A stretch of 33,739 nt of DNA from Cochliopodium minus (taxonomy: Eukaryota > Discosea > Himatismenida > Cochliopodiidae), in assembly GCA_024220525.1 (NCBI GenBank), contig JAMYWO010000061.1, positions 21,455 through 55,193 of the forward strand, in the 5' to 3' direction. The notes beneath the pieces are model-generated. The model was not told the origin of the DNA. It was given only the letters and a program-made list of their open reading frames with translations, and searched no databases. Position numbers and translations under genes: made by a program. Positions 24,001 to 33,739 of the stretch are shown here, in pieces (within the stretch, counting starts at the first letter, position 1; every line of letters starts with the position of its first letter).

Positions 24001-27000
24001 TCTTTCTCGTGATGCTATCAAATTGCATTCCGATCCTGAAAACAAGTTTCTTTTGAAATTAGTCAAAGCTGATTGTTCAAAGTTGAATCAGAATCATGCT
24101 GATCTTTTGGAAGTGTTGAATGATCCATTGAACGAAATCATGAGTGAAATGAAGAAACAGATAGATTGGCAAAGTAAAGCATTGAAGAATCAGAACAAGT
24201 TTGCCATTGAAGCAGGAGCAGAGAAATTGGTCTCCCAAACAAAGCCACTCATTGATTTTGCAAAAAAGAAGTTGGCAAACAAGAAGTATAGTGATGAAGA
24301 AACTAAGAACAAGATTGAGAGAGTTTTAAAGGAGTTGGAGGAACTTCCCATCGAAAACGAAAAGATTGTGAATGATCTCAAAAATAATCCTAAAGATAAT
24401 CCGAAAGAAAAGTTGGAGTTGTTGAAGGAAAACAACAGGGATCTTCAGGATATCTTGGAATCATTGGAAAATACATTCGATTTGTCACCTATTGAAATAA
24501 TCACTTTGGCTTACGAACATGGATCAACATCCTCTCAGAAGATCATTGAAGCTATCTCTGAGAAAAATGGATCTCTTCCTAAATTCATTTATGATTTTTG
24601 TGAATATTATCAAAATGCAATCAATGCTACAAAGAAGATCTCTCATCAAGTGGAAAAGGGAGTAAAAAAGAGATTGGATGAATTGACGAGAAATTTGGAT
24701 GATGGTCTCACTAAATTCTTGGGATATATAAAGTTTTGCACCAACAACATTAATGATTCAAAGACTGTACCTGAGATGATCTTTGAAAAGATGGAATCAA
24801 AGGGAATTAAGAACCACAAAACCATAGAAAAAATTTTGGTAGAGTTGATTGACAAGATCCCTTCAAAGAATTCTGAATTGATTGAAAAGCTTGAACAAAT
24901 CAATCCTTCGTTGAAGAAATCTGATAAAGATGAGAGGATAGATCAAAATAAGGTAGAATTAGATGAAAACGATAAAGCAAACATTGAAATACTCGATGGT
25001 CTTTTGGATGAACTTAATTCAACTCACAACAAAGATACCAAATTAAGAAGATCTAAGAGTTTGTCTTTGTTAGAAGAAAAGAACAACCCTAATCAAGCTG
25101 GAGAAAAGATTAAAATTTTGAAAAAGAAACACGTAAATGTGGTTGATGCCGTTCGTAGAAAAGAAGATGTAGAGAACATAAAGAAAGCGAATGAAGAATT
25201 CAAAGATGCAGTTTCTGATACTATCACCACCATGCAAAATGTCGCCAATGATTGTAATGATCCTCTATCAAAAAGAGCAATAGAAAAGAACATCAGGAAC
25301 ATTGAGGATATTTTGCCTTTACAAGAAGAATTGTTTGATAAATACCACAATAACCCTAACAACAAAGATAGGGTAGAAATAAGAGAAATTAACAGTGATC
25401 TTACTGATTTGATCAAAGAACTTGAAGATCTCAATTTGGAAAAAGAAGAAGATGACGAGTTTAGCAATCTTCAAAACTTGTTGGTTGACAATGATAATCT
25501 CAAAGTTTTGCAAGAAAAGTTGTTTGGAGAAGAGGATGAAGATAGCGAAAGTTTTGGAGATGAAGATGATTCTTATGATAGTTCATATGAAGATGGAGAT
25601 TCATTGGATGAAGAGATTCTCCAAGTTGTTGAAAATACTCGTAGCTTGTCCAATTTCGTCAAGGATGTTGCTCAAAATCATGATAACAATGATCAGCTAC
25701 AAAACATCTTGGAAATCATTGATGAGTTGGAAGATTTTGTTGTTCCAAAGATGATTGATGATGCTCCAAAGTTGAAAGAGGTTGCCTTTGAAGGAAAGAA
25801 AGATCCAAAGAACAAAGATAAAAAGAATGTGGATATCCTGAAAAACTATGAGATCTCAAGTCAACTAGGACCTAAAATAGAAAAAGTGATTGAAGAAAAA
25901 TCTGAAGCAAAAGCAAAAAAAGCAAAAAAAGAGAACAGCAGATTGAATAGAGCAATCAAAAACTCTGATCAAGAAGAGATGGATGATATATTGCAATCCT
26001 TTGGAGATATTAACTTTGATTTTCTAGAAAATGCAAAGAATAATCTTGATGAACTTGAGGATGATAATCAAAAAAGTATGATGGAAGATATAATCAATGA
26101 ATTGGAGAATATAATTCCAGAACAAGAAAAGAACGCAAAAGAATACTCCAACAAACTAAAAGAAAAGAAGAAAAATAAAAAGGATAAAGATAGTAGCAGT
26201 TCTTCATCATCTTCCGAAGATGATGACGAAGAGGATTGTGAATATTCCACCGAATCAAGTGAATCTAGCGATGATGATAATTTGGGAGAAAGAATAGAGG
26301 ATGGCATTGATGAATTGGGATTGATCTTTCCAGATTTGAAACTCAGTGGTGGAGATGTAGATACGCTCTTGAGCAATTTGAATGATCCTAACTTTGGTAT
26401 CTTGGATGATAAAGAAGAAAACAAAAAAGAAAGAAGAAAAAGAAAGAACAAGATCTTTCTCGTTGAAGATGACGAGATGGATTCTCCTTTAATAGGACAC
26501 AATCAAGGAACAATCACTTTAAGAGCTTCAGAATGGATGAGACCTGAATTGGATTTATCTTTTTTTTCTCCGTTAGAAGAAGAGCTTGCATATGATCCTC
26601 TCACGAGCAGACAAAGAAAAAGAGGAGATACAGAAAGTTTTAGTGCATTGAACATGGATGATTTCGAAAATTATGGAAAGTTGCCCGAAGCAAAGATTGA
26701 ACTTTTTACAGTAGACATGGTGGATGTTGGTGAACAACTCAAGAAATTGGAAAACATTAACATATTTGTGACTCCTTCTCAAGCAAAGAATAACGAAAGA
26801 TTGGTGAATACTCAAAGAGCAAGAATTGTAAAACCAACCACCCAAGAAAACGTACAAAAGCTGGTGAATGAGAGAATCCCAAAGATACTCGAAGTTATGA
26901 ACGAAATGATCGAAAACAAAAACCCTTTGAAATTGGACATATTGGATTTCATAAAAGTGACTTCTGATTGTCTTAAAATGTGTAAAATAGTTAGTGCCAG

Positions 27001-30000
27001 TCTTGAAGATCAACAACAATCAAAAGCTTTGGATGAACATTGTGATAATCTCATTGTAAAATCCAAAGCATTTGTTGTTTCAGTTAAAGAACTAGCCAAC
27101 GACAAAAATAAGATTGAAATGTTCAACAAATCACAGCAAGATCTTCTCAACAACCTTTCTGACATTTCTGAGTTTTACGAAAAACTAAATCCATCAAAAC
27201 AAGGGAGCATACAACTTAGAGAAGTTATCAAAAATCCTTACTTTCTCGAAGAAAAAGATATTGGACAATTATTATCTGAATGTCAGGTTGTGATAGGAGA
27301 TATCATCGATACAATAGAGTATCCTCTCAAAAATAATGTCTCCAACAAACTGAATCAATCAGAAGGATTAGATAATGATCGTCTCCTCGCTTTGTTAATC
27401 TTGTTGCACCTCCAACACTTTTCAATAGAAAAGATTTTGAAAGATAACAGTGAGCCTCAAAATGATATCTTGTCGATGAGAGAAAAGTTGTCCAAGATCT
27501 CTCCAATCTTCCTGGAAATGATTCATTCTTGTCCCCTTGACCAATTTCCATTCCACTTGGCCAAATTTGAAGAGGTAATCAAAGAAGATGAGATGTTGAT
27601 AGAAAAGATCGACAACATGTTGTTCCAACCAACAGAAAATAAAGAACAGCAAGAAAGAATCGATAAGAACATTGAAGATATTGAAAACCTCCTTTCTCTA
27701 TTTGATGAAGAACTTCTTTTGGACAACAATATCGAATTATCTTTTAATGCAAAAGACAACATCAACTTGCAATCAACTGATATAAGCAATCAACTCTTAG
27801 AAGCGTTAACGGGAGATGGGACAGGATTCAATGTTGAATCATTCGCAGATTCGATAGTGATTGTGATGAGAGAAACAAAAATCCTCTTGATGAACATCAA
27901 AGATGACAAAGAGAACTTTGATACCATCAAAAACTTGGCAGATGAGTTGGGAAAGGACACTCTTTCTCTAATAAAGTCTTCCAGACAGCTCAACTCTCTT
28001 GTTCAACACTTGTTCTCTCCAAACGAGATAGAACATCTCAAACAAAACTTTTTCGATCTGATCAACAAGTGCATGTCTTCCTTAGATATTCTTTCTCAAT
28101 ACATTAAACAACTCCAAACAATAATAACGATAGATATAAACTCTGATGAAGAAACTCTTTCAATAATCAACATTGTCGACAATTTCAACAATCAAATCGA
28201 GAAAACCGAGCAAGATGAAGTCAAAGTATTGTTGAACATGAACATTGATTCCTACCACAAACAAATCTTGACAGAATTGACCACAATGTGGGATACAATC
28301 TGTGAATACATCTCGATCTCCAAAAAGAATCCTCTCGCATTAGATTTAAAAGAAGTATATCAAACGATCCACCAGTTTTTCGAGCTTTTGTTGGAGATTT
28401 TGATCAAATTTGGAAACTGCTTGATCTCAAACCAAATCTACAACCTGATAAAAGAAACATGGATGATCTTGATCTTAGAATGGTACCTCTTAATCAAAGC
28501 AACGCACGGAAATCCAAAAAACAAGATCCTCAAAGAACAACTGATGGGATTATGTTCGCAACTCCAAATGCAACAACCAACCATGGAAATCCACATCTTC
28601 TCCAACCAAAAAGAAAAGATCTCCCTCTCCCTCCTACTCTCCGTAATGTCCAAACTGAAAAAGGAGTATTTCTTGGTGGAAAAATGTGACAACCTCTTAT
28701 CACAAGACCTTCCAAATCCGAGCATCTCACTAGAACAATACAGAACAGAAGTTTTCAAAGTGGGAGAAGACTACAAAAAAAACTTTTGCGACAAATTCCT
28801 CAAGGAGAAAGTCATCGACATCGCCCAATTCGATCACACCTCCTTAGTGACCAGCTTCGTAAAGTTTTGGAAGTTGCTGATGTCGGGAATCCTAACTCTT
28901 TCGGTGGAAGACGGAGAAACGATCCAACTCAAAAAATTGTTGGCGATTTTTACCAAGTCTTTAATGCGTATCGTCGAACGTACTCTCTACATGCTCATTT
29001 TGGAAGAGGACACCGAACAGTACAACAAGATGCAGTATTCCTTTTGCGAGACTTTTCGTACTATGTCTTCGATTGTCAACAAGATCCAGCTCCTCATCAA
29101 AGCGAGCAGTGGCAACAAATCTGTCGTCTCTCCTCAGAAGAAAGATTTTTTGAATGTTCAAAGATCAAGTCCCCTCTCAAGAAGTTCACTCCCCAACAAT
29201 GTACAAACAGGGTAAAACCAATTAATTTTTTTATTATTTTTATTTTTTAAAAATATTTTTATTTTTCCATCTTTTTTTTATTTTAATTTTTATTTTCTTT
29301 TTTTTATTTTAATTCTATTATTTATTTCAAAATTTTTTATTTTATTTTTATTTTAATTTCATTCTTTTCAACTTTTAATTTTAATTTTTATTTTAAATTT
29401 TTGAATATTTTGAATATTTTTAATTTTTTTTTCATTTTTCATTATATATTTTAATTTTACTTTTAATTTCATCTTATTTTTTAATTTTTGATTTTTTTTT
29501 TGATTAGAAATGGTTTCCAAAACATTCCTTTCACAAATGTTGAAAACAAAATCAACGAATTGGTGAAATCCATCAAGAGAATATCAATGATCATCCCCAA
29601 AAAGAGCAACCAGCCCAACGAGATCAGCCACAACCTGAACCAATCCACCGAAACTGCAGTCAAAATACATAACATTTTTAATATTTTATCTTCAAGAGGT
29701 TTTGATGCAGGTAAAACTTTAATTTTTATATTTTTTTATTTTTTTATTTTTTTATTTTTTTAATTACATTTTTTATTTTTTTATTTTTTATTTTTTTATT
29801 TTTTTATTTTTTTATTTTTATTATAAATATTTTTTTATTTTATTTTTATTTCTCATATCATTCATCATTTTTATTTTTTAAATTTTATTTTTTACTTGTT
29901 TCTTTTGATCAGTTTTGATGGTTAAATTCTTTTTGGTGTGTTTAATACTCTTCACGTGNCTCATTATACCCAATAAATCTTTGTTGGAAATGCTCAAATA

Positions 30001-30046
30001 TCGTTTGTCCAAAATGCGATTAAAATTTGTCTCCTACACAAGATAG
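18097..30046 (+). CDS. giant tandem-CH actin-binding protein with helical rod and C-terminal membrane anchor
   Basis: Six exons: 18097-18144, 18268-18809, 18919-18997, 19073-29211, 29508-29710 and 29913-30046. All phases agree and sum to 11,145 nt (3,714 residues). Residues about 17-278 hold two calponin-homology domains (LLNWVNYVL...FVDGIILKDVIEIL; then IFLFTWLD...ALPFCALVHKYKPDLMD...YISLCREAL), the spectrin/alpha-actinin type of actin-binding domain. The next 3,300 residues are Lys/Glu/Leu-rich amphipathic helices with recurrent NP-x-N/D turns (NNPKDNPKEKL, NNPNNKDRVEI), suggesting helical bundles. Acidic/poly-Ser patches lie near residues 2375-2400 and 2596-2630. The last exon encodes one hydrophobic helix (VLMVKFFLVCLILF) and a 25-residue basic tail. 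This layout matches nesprins and Dictyostelium interaptin, so anchoring the nuclear envelope or ER to actin is inferred. Codon 3686 is TGN (n at 29959). Confidence 0.85.
29712..29840. repeat. low-complexity T-rich intronic repeat (A-spaced T runs)
   Basis: The intron before the last exon of the giant gene is built of runs of 5-8 T separated by single A, repeated about fifteen times. It is a simple-sequence tract of the kind common in introns here (a weaker example lies at 4090-4290). No function is inferred. Confidence 0.8.
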
Positions 30047-30069
30047 ATTTATGGATAAACTGACTTGAT

Positions 30070-30420
30070 GATTCAAATTATGCCAAGAAAAATTTCTTTG
30101 AATAAACTAGAAGAGCATCCTACAATAGAAAATCATGTATATTCTTGTGCTGGGAATTGTGGATTCAAAGAAAAAAAAAGCATTGGTCAAATTACACCAA
30201 ATTCAATGCAATCTTTTCAAAATGTTTGAATAAGAAAATACTTGTGGAGATATGAAAGATCAAAGATCTGATGAAAGAAGATAAAAAGGAAATAAAAAAC
30301 TCCAAATCATATTCCTCTCAAAAGAGAATTGAAAATGAAAAAGAATTACTAATGAATCAATCTAACAATCAGTATCTTGAAGAAAAAGAAATGGGAATAC
30401 AAAAGGGAAACTAAAGAAGA
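30070..30420 (+). pseudogene. decayed TRAF-type zinc-finger gene fragment
   Basis: Short in-frame pieces read like a TRAF-like zinc-finger and coiled-coil protein but are broken. One frame gives LEEHPTIENHVYSCAGNCGF followed by EKK; after the A-run near 30168-30177 the sense continues in another frame (HWSNYTKFNAIFSKC), completing a C-x3-C ... H ... C pattern. Downstream, KEDKKEIKNSKSYSSQKR and ENEKELLMNQSNNQYLEEKE continue after a stop codon. No single frame or intron set joins them. The style recalls the zinc finger and charged region of the J-domain gene at 6183-7434, so it may be a remnant of that lineage-specific family. It could also be a real gene spoiled by base-call errors. Confidence 0.4.
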
Positions 30421-30534
30421 AAAGTTTGGAGAATATTTGGAAGAAATTCTTAATATTTTTAAACATTATTAATAATAAAATTGATTTTAAAAAGGATAAT
30501 AAAGTTTTTTTATAAAGTTATAAAGAGAAAAAAA

Positions 30535-31666
30535 ATGAAAGTAAATAAAAGAAAATATTTGGATGTAAATAAAAAATAGTATTTATTTATTTTCTTGATT
30601 ATCACCTGAATATTTATATTTCTATTATAAACAATATTGCTTAATTTCAAAATATTTGTTTTATCAAAAGGAAGATTTGGAAAAACTAAACAAGATAATC
30701 GAATTGATAAATTCAATTAAGCAAGAAAATAGAGGAATCATCCTTCCAATCATCAAAAAGAAAATAAAAGAGGAAGAAATGAACATAACACAATCAAATT
30801 CTTCTCCCTCTTCTCCATCTCCAAATAAAAAATTGAATTCAAATCAATCCTCACAATTCAAATCCTCCACTTCCCATATCCAAAATGAAAATGAAAAAGA
30901 AATTCCAAACAAAACCAATGATCCTATCGAATATCAATCAAAATCTGAAAAGGGAAATGATGTACAAATCCGGATAATTTCAATTTATCATAAAGGAACT
31001 GAGCAGTTAGTGAAATATTACAAAGAAACAAAAACCAAAGAGCTCATCAGCCTTATTTTTCAACTGTTTGATATTCCTCAAACCGATAAATTTTTCTCTA
31101 ATGCTTTGTTCCAAGATATAGAAGGAATTCCCGTTGTTTTTAGCCCTGAAACTTTCCCCCAGAATGAAAAATTAACGTTGGTGTTCAAAAATGTCATTTT
31201 GCCAAGGGAAGAGCCTGAATGGAGCTGGAATTCAGAATGGAATTCAAAATATTGCCGTTACAAATTAACAGAGAATAATCGAATTATCGAGCTAGATGAT
31301 ATTATCGAAAACAAAGTTTCTAGTATGCCAATTTTAATATCCAATATTTCTTTCAAAAAAGGAAAGCACAAATGGATTATCAATTGGACCAAAGATGTTG
31401 GTTACCAATATGTTGGTATAGTTTCTGCCTCTGAAGTTTCTCAACCAAAATTACTAAAGAAATGGTGCTGTGGTAATACTGTTCCATTGTTTCGTTCGAG
31501 TTCTTCTACTAGTGGTGGAACCAAAGTTCTAAAACTCAACATGGAAAAAAGAACTTTGAAAATAAACGATAAAAAAATAGAAAACTTACCAGAAGAAGTG
31601 TATGCCGCCATCTGTTTTAAAAAACCTCATAAAACGAAAGCTATCTTGAAATTTGAAGATAATTAA
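30535..31666 (+). CDS. SPRY/B30.2-like domain protein
   Basis: Exon 1 (30535-30564, MKVNKRKYLD) joins exon 2 (30671-31666) in phase 0, giving 341 residues. The splice supplies the only ATG, since the long frame otherwise opens without one. The N-terminus is a short helical segment (LEKLNKIIELINSIKQENRG...). A Ser/Asn-rich linker follows. Residues about 108-185 (IRIISIYHKGTEQLVKYYKE...KLTLVFKNV) have the strand-helix-strand rhythm of a ubiquitin-like or RA-type fold; this is a guess. Residues about 190-338 fit a SPRY/B30.2 beta-sandwich (GKHKWIINW, YQYVGIVSASE, KVLKLNMEKRTLKIND, VYAAICFKKP), usually a protein-binding module. No catalytic motif is seen. It follows the decayed zinc-finger fragment. 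Confidence 0.7.
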
Positions 31667-32076
31667 AGATGTCAAAATAAATTTTGAAATTTTAAAATTT
31701 ATAGAATACATTTCGTCTAGTCCAAATTAAAGTTATTAAAATTATGTGTTGAAGCTCATGAATCCAAAATTTATCACAAAAAATTGTATTTCAAAATTGG
31801 TTGCATACAATTTTCACATTTAAAACTTTGGATTTTTTTAGATGTTACAATTTTTGAAGATTAATTTATTATTTTCGTTGCAAACATAATGGTATTGTTG
31901 ACAAAAAATTAAAGTTATCCAAACAAGTCTGATTTCAGGCGATTTTAAAATTTATTAAAACAAATTCATTGAACCCAGTAAGTACCATCAGTCTGCCTCC
32001 CTTTCGGCGGTTCCCCTGAGTAGTTTTCCATTATTAAAGAAACTATTCTAATCAAATAATTAATAAAAAAAAAAAA
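31667..32076. other. intergenic region containing a GC-rich islet
   Basis: About 410 bp after the SPRY-like gene. Most is AT-rich and featureless. Bases 31971-32030 are strikingly different: 32 of 60 are G or C, against roughly a quarter around it. On the minus strand 31966-32031 is a complete 22-codon frame (start MENYSGEPPKG, end DGTYWVQ). No tRNA, snRNA or SRP RNA fold could be matched by eye. It may be a small structured RNA, a tiny coding exon, or foreign/contaminant DNA. Confidence 0.4.
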
Positions 32077-32239
32077 ATGAAGAAATTTTATAATCTTTTT
32101 TATTTCAATTCATTTTATTTCATTTTTCAATGGAAGTGTAAGATTCACTCCAAATGCTAATTATGAAAATAATAATACAGAATTAAAACAATTAAATGAA
32201 ATTACTCGAAATTTAACCCACATAACATCATTGTTTTGA
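32077..32239 (+). pseudogene. possible small secreted protein, frame broken at a T run
   Basis: An ATG at 32077 opens MKKF. If one T of the TTTT run at 32086-32089 is dropped, the frame continues as a signal peptide-like hydrophobic stretch (IIFFISIHFISFF) and a short mature part rich in Asn with N-glycosylation sequons (GSVRFTPNANYENNN, then LNEITRNLTHIT) to the stop at 32237. As given, the frame from the ATG ends early after KCKIHSKC. No splice sites repair it. Either a base-call error or a dead small gene. Confidence 0.35.
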
Positions 32240-32448
32240 GAATATTAATCTATGTGATTGATACATTGAAAAAATAGTTATTTCTTCATTATTCTCAATG
32301 AAGTTGATAGCAAATGAAGGAAACTTTGAATTCAAAAAAATTTATTTAACATTTTCAGTTTATACACCAATTTAATTCTTTCTTTCTTGGATGCTAAAAT
32401 TAAATAAGGTAAGTATAAAAAAGTAGAATAGATAAAATGAATTTAATT

Positions 32449-33579
32449 TTACTTTTCACCAACAGAAGAAGGAGGACTATTATTGATGCAATGTTTATAA
32501 AAGACCAAACGACATTCAGTTGCAGATTCCCTAACACCACACTCCTTAAAAGCACGTTGACGACAAGCGTCATGTCTTTCACGTGAAACGCGTTTCTTTC
32601 TGCTCTTCATGTAGATGCATTTCTTCGCTTCATCACGAGTGCACTCAAGGTTTTGGTTGCAGAGAGCCTTTGCTTTCTCCATGCATTTTCTTTGGACATT
32701 AACAGAGGTGGGCTCTTTCTTTTCTTTTTCTTTTGCTTCTTTCACTTTTTCTTGATCATCATATTGGTTGTCTCTGTGATCTGTTGTTACATCATTCTTT
32801 TTGAAATAAAAATTTTCGGATCAGTTTTATCAGTAACTCATAATGATGATTTAGAAAAGTAAATGATTCTCATATGTAGATGAATGTAAATGTTGAAGTA
32901 AATATTTTTCCCATCAATTGATATATTCCAATAATTTGATTTATTATTTTCTGTTGAAATGATTTAAATCTGATATGTTAAATATATTGATGAATATTTC
33001 AATTGATACACTGAATATAAATTGATTAACTTTATTTTCAACAAAATAAAATATTTCTTGAGAATAAAACAAAATTATTTCATACCTTAAAATTATATTC
33101 GAAATCTTCGACCTTTTTTTGATAGCATTTTTTAAAATAAATATCTCTGCATGTTTCTTCGGATTTATCTGATCCACAGATTGTATTTCCCTTCTCTCTG
33201 CATTGCTTTCTGAATTTGGAGAGTGATTCTTGGTTCTTTTCGTGTTTCATTTTTTCCAAACAATCCTCAATTTTCACTCTTCTACATTCCTTGAGTTCAT
33301 CAGTTTTATCAACTCCACATTCTCTTTATTTAAAAATATTTAAAAATTAATTTAAGAATAAGATTTAAATTATGATTATTGAACGATAATTTGAGTCAAA
33401 TTATTTTAATATTGTACTCATGTGGTTAATATTTCAATTATTTTTTCTTATTTATTTTACCTCATAGCTTTAGTTTTACATGCATTTCTAAATACAACCA
33501 TATCCTTTTTAGATGCTGCTTGTATGGATGAAATAGATATCAAAAATATAAAGATAACAATCAAAAAAATTGTTTTCAT
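32449..33579 (-). CDS. secreted protein with four CX7C...CX7C repeats
   Basis: Three minus-strand exons: 33579-33461, 33323-33086 and 32796-32449, phases 2 and 0, 234 residues. Residues 1-21 are a signal peptide (MKTIFLIVIFIFLISISSIQ, then A-A). The mature part has 16 cysteines in four repeats, each made of two exact C-x7-C pairs: 34/42 and 53/61; 81/89 and 98/106; 157/165 and 171/179; 197/205 and 214/222. The spacer between pairs varies from 5 to 10. Recurring text includes ECGV, ECR and KKC/KHC. The charged, helical character suggests helical hairpins pinned by two disulfides, like CHCH (CX9C) proteins but with a shorter step and a secretory signal. No named family is recognised. Between repeats 2 and 3 lies a Lys/Glu-rich linker. 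The 289-bp intron 32797-33085 could hide an alternative exon. Confidence 0.75.
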
Positions 33580-33656
33580 TTTCTTTATTATTTTATATTA
33601 TTTTTTGAAATAAAAAAATCTGTTTTCAACACAATTAAAACAAGAACAATCCAGAA

Positions 33657-33739
33657 ATGACAACTGCAAAATCACTTTATGTAAATGTTTACACTATATT
33701 TCATGCAGGTAAATTAAATTATATTCACATATTATTGAA
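33657..33739 (+). CDS. 5' end of a gene running off the window
   Basis: An ATG at 33657 opens a short exon (MTTAKSLYVNVYTIFHAG) that ends at 33708 with a good donor (G|GTAAAT), like the short first exons of other genes here. The remainder lies beyond the window end at 33739, so the family cannot be named. It is divergent from the CX7C-repeat gene, with only about 77 bp between the two start codons. Confidence 0.45.
   Translation, partial: MTTAKSLYVNVYTIFHAGKLNYIHILL

Noticed and set aside
26068-26502. Minus-strand Ser-rich open frame over the giant gene.
   Set aside because: It is the complement of the Asp/Glu/Ser-rich rod segment and has no independent support.
28786-29250. A 154-codon open frame overlapping the 3' end of the giant exon in another frame.
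   Set aside because: It lies wholly inside the in-phase rod frame that splices on to the membrane-anchor exons; it has no family resemblance and is explained by the higher GC there.
31966-32031. tRNA, U1/U5 snRNA, SRP RNA or hammerhead ribozyme in the GC-rich islet.
   Set aside because: Partial look-alikes (ACTTAC, a GAAA loop, CTGATG on the minus strand) do not sit in the required order or stems, so no RNA class is named.

Overview
The window is nuclear DNA of a eukaryote. Genes are cut by many short, very AT-rich GT-AG introns (about 50-350 bp) on both strands, the standard code fits (TAA, TAG and TGA all end reading frames), and the proteins belong to eukaryotic families. The strong A/T bias, Asn/Lys-rich proteins, dense small introns, tiny intergenic gaps and expanded F-box/LRR and TRAF-like families suggest a free-living protist, perhaps amoeboid (Dictyostelium-, Anaeramoeba- or heterolobosean-like). 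The species cannot be told from the sequence. All gene models were built by hand by joining exons whose splice phases and protein families agree; nearly every model divides exactly by three after splicing.

Layout. 17-1169 (-): F-box/LRR protein. 1710-2561 (+): CDCA7-type R1 zinc finger with an AT-hook. 2752-4542 (+): second F-box/LRR protein. 4586-6088 (+): OGFr-domain protein in ten exons, several of them micro-exons. 6183-7434 (+): J-domain plus TRAF-type zinc finger, with one frameshift. 7704-8129 (+): divergent eIF5A. 8586-10218 (-): FANCE-like protein. 10335-12384 (-): membrane-anchored FIH-like JmjC protein. 12447-15529 (-): formate-tetrahydrofolate ligase in 13 exons. 15913-17910 (+): fusion of a CobW C-terminal domain, an E2-like domain without catalytic cysteine, and a PP2C-like domain without key metal ligands. 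18097-30046 (+): 3,714-residue protein with tandem CH domains, a long helical rod and a C-terminal membrane anchor. 30070-30420: decayed zinc-finger gene. 30535-31666 (+): SPRY-like protein. 31966-32031: odd GC-rich islet. 32077-32239: possible small secreted protein, frame broken. 32449-33579 (-): secreted protein with four CX7C...CX7C repeats. 33657 onward (+): start of a gene running off the window.

The genes do not form one pathway. Loose themes are protein modification and quality control (two F-box proteins, J-domain protein, E2-like fusion), nucleic-acid maintenance (R1 zinc finger, FANCE-like) and one-carbon/translation housekeeping (FTHFS, eIF5A). The best candidates for undescribed biology are the CobW_C/UEV/pseudo-PP2C fusion, the nesprin/interaptin-like giant, the membrane-anchored FIH-like oxygenase and the CX7C-repeat secreted protein. 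No CRISPR array, transposon, tRNA or rRNA was recognised.
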